The position numbers and the translations under genes are program-made. The notes beneath the pieces were generated by a model that had not been told where the DNA came from, did no database searches, and saw only the letters and a list, made by a program, of their open reading frames with translations. Below are positions 62,823-64,000 of a stretch of 64,000 bases of DNA, in pieces. The stretch is from Flagellimonas aequoris (lineage in GTDB: Bacteria; Bacteroidota; Bacteroidia; Flavobacteriales; Flavobacteriaceae): the NCBI RefSeq assembly GCF_003584165.1, contig NZ_QXFJ01000030.1:620001-684000 (forward strand). Reading direction: 5' to 3'. The stretch's first letter is position 1; each line of letters begins with the position of its first letter.

Positions 62823-63878
62823 ATGGAATCGGTCAAAGCACAATCCTATGACGTTCATATTGACGAGCTAGCACAAGCCGCACTGAACCAGCATATTGCC
62901 AAAAATGATTATTCTAAAACCTTCGTATTGGTTGATACCAACACGAAAAAATATTGCCTGCCGGCCTTTGAAAAAAAGTTTGAAGAACCCATTGATTCCA
63001 TTTTTGAAATTGAACCGGGGGAAGAGAACAAGAACATACAGACCTGCCTGCAAGTTTGGGAACAGCTTTCCAACTTTGATGGTGACCGAAAGAGCCTCTT
63101 GATCAATCTGGGAGGCGGTGTCCTTACCGATCTTGGCGGCTTTGTGGCCTCAACCTTTAAAAGAGGGATCGACTTTATCAACATCCCCACTACCCTATTG
63201 TCCATGGTAGATGCCTCCATAGGAGGAAAAACGGGGGTTGACCTGGGTTCCCTGAAAAACCAGATCGGGGTAATCAACCAACCCCAAATGGTCCTCATCT
63301 TTCCAGAATTCTTAAAAACGTTGGATCCCCGACAAATTAAAAGTGGTTATGCCGAAATGCTGAAACACGGCCTCATCAAGGACAAGGAGTACTGGGATGA
63401 CCTACGGCGCGAAAACATTTTCGAGGTCGCTTCAAGTATTCAGAAATCCATTGCTATCAAGAATGATGTGGTGATGCAGGACCCCACTGAAAAAGGACTC
63501 CGTAAAATCTTGAATTTTGGACATACCTTGGGTCATGCCATAGAATCCTATTGTTTAGAGAACTATGACAAAAAAACATTGTTGCACGGGGAGGCCATTG
63601 CCATAGGGATGATCATGGAAGGTTTCTTGTCGCACAAGCTTACGGGATTGTCAAAACTATGCCTCAACGAGATCAAAGAGACCTTTTTGCAACATTTTGA
63701 AAAGGTGGACTTTGATACCAACGATATGGATGCCATTCTAAAACTGCTCAAATACGATAAGAAGAATTCACACGGCAATATCAACTTTGTGCTTTTGCAA
63801 TCCATTGGTGTTGCCCTAACCGACATCAAGGTACCGGAAAATCTTTTCGAAGAGGCTTTCTCATACTACAAAGAATAA
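62823..63878 (+). CDS. aroB: 3-dehydroquinate synthase
   Basis: 351 residues. The NAD-binding region includes LLINLGGGVLTDLGGFVAST and FINIPTTLLSMVDASIGGKT. The metal ligands are in KSGYAEMLKHGLI, LNFGHTLGHAIESY and LLHGEAIAIGMIME. It makes 3-dehydroquinate from DAHP in the shikimate pathway. Confidence 0.95.
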   Translation: MESVKAQSYDVHIDELAQAALNQHIAKNDYSKTFVLVDTNTKKYCLPAFEKKFEEPIDSIFEIEPGEENKNIQTCLQVWEQLSNFDGDRKSLLINLGGGVLTDLGGFVASTFKRGIDFINIPTTLLSMVDASIGGKTGVDLGSLKNQIGVINQPQMVLIFPEFLKTLDPRQIKSGYAEMLKHGLIKDKEYWDDLRRENIFEVASSIQKSIAIKNDVVMQDPTEKGLRKILNFGHTLGHAIESYCLENYDKKTLLHGEAIAIGMIMEGFLSHKLTGLSKLCLNEIKETFLQHFEKVDFDTNDMDAILKLLKYDKKNSHGNINFVLLQSIGVALTDIKVPENLFEEAFSYYKE

Positions 63879-63971
63879 GCGATACATATACTATTTTTTT
63901 GCGTTGGCAACTCTTTACGTTGGTCATTTCCAAAAAATCCTAGCTTAGGATTACTTTAATAACTAACCATT

Positions 63972-64000
63972 ATGAAACGGATATTGATTGACTACAAAAA
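63972..64000 (+). CDS. Start of a truncated gene
   Basis: An ATG at 63972 opens MKRILIDYK and runs out of the window. The product cannot be named from nine residues. About 90 bp separate it from the aroB stop. Confidence 0.4.

Noticed and set aside
1..64000. CRISPR arrays, tRNA and rRNA genes
   Set aside because: No regularly spaced repeats, cloverleaf sequences or rRNA-like segments were noticed on either strand by eye; a covariance search would be needed to exclude a tRNA with certainty.

Overview
The window looks like chromosome of a marine-type member of the Flavobacteriaceae (Bacteroidota), probably near Muricauda/Allomuricauda/Flagellimonas. The evidence is a 287-residue primary sigma factor of the Bacteroidota type, a fused lpxC-fabZ gene, a fused hisIE and bifunctional hisB, a PorX-type regulator, a TonB receptor/DUF4249 pair, and promoters with the Bacteroidota -7 element TAnnTTTG. 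Genus placement is inference; no rRNA or tRNA gene was seen.

Layout. 1-9514 is ordinary chromosome: a truncated unknown gene, an ankyrin protein, a glycosyltransferase, a helicase, rpoD with two tiny paralogous ORFs behind it, two unknown proteins, an M19 dipeptidase lipoprotein, a thioesterase, and the 3' part of a DUF72 gene. 9515-23990 is a 14.5-kb integrated element. 23991-37030 is chromosome again: the severed 5' end of the DUF72 gene, DUF2461, cysE-cysM, an AAA/VWA pair, a TonB receptor/DUF4249 pair and an ECF sigma operon. 37057-46350 is a long his operon (hisG-D-C-B-H-A-F-IE, with small accessory genes between), all on the minus strand behind a histidine leader peptide and attenuator. 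46359-57015 is a minus-strand run: SPFH protein, VWA protein, fabG, sucD, an LpxD paralogue, efp, lpxA, lpxC-fabZ, lpxD and an HD phosphohydrolase. 57031-64000 holds porX, tsaE, a 42-residue exported peptide, ald, proline dehydrogenase and aroB.

The integrated element is the most unusual part. A large serine recombinase (22167-23897) lies at its right end. The ends share the 4-bp core CCTT, and joining them recreates a roughly 46-bp imperfect inverted repeat typical of a serine-integrase attP. Joining the flanks recreates one uninterrupted DUF72 gene. The element has displaced 59 native 5' codons to its far side and supplies 54 replacement codons of its own, so the target gene remains an open reading frame with a new N-terminus. 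Cargo includes a SRAP protein, a UmuC/UmuD translesion pair, a pair of single-pass membrane proteins, a DUF4145 protein, a 900-residue lipoprotein, and a region of about 0.65 kb on the minus strand with no ORF, a near-consensus promoter and many exact stems, which I read as a large structured noncoding RNA of unknown family.

The his operon has a complete classical attenuator: a leader peptide with four consecutive His codons, an intrinsic terminator before hisG, and a competing antiterminator pairing between the leader's last codons and the terminator's 5' arm. Palindromic REP-like repeats and a frameshifted GIY-YIG nuclease gene have entered the operon between its DinB-family gene and hisF.
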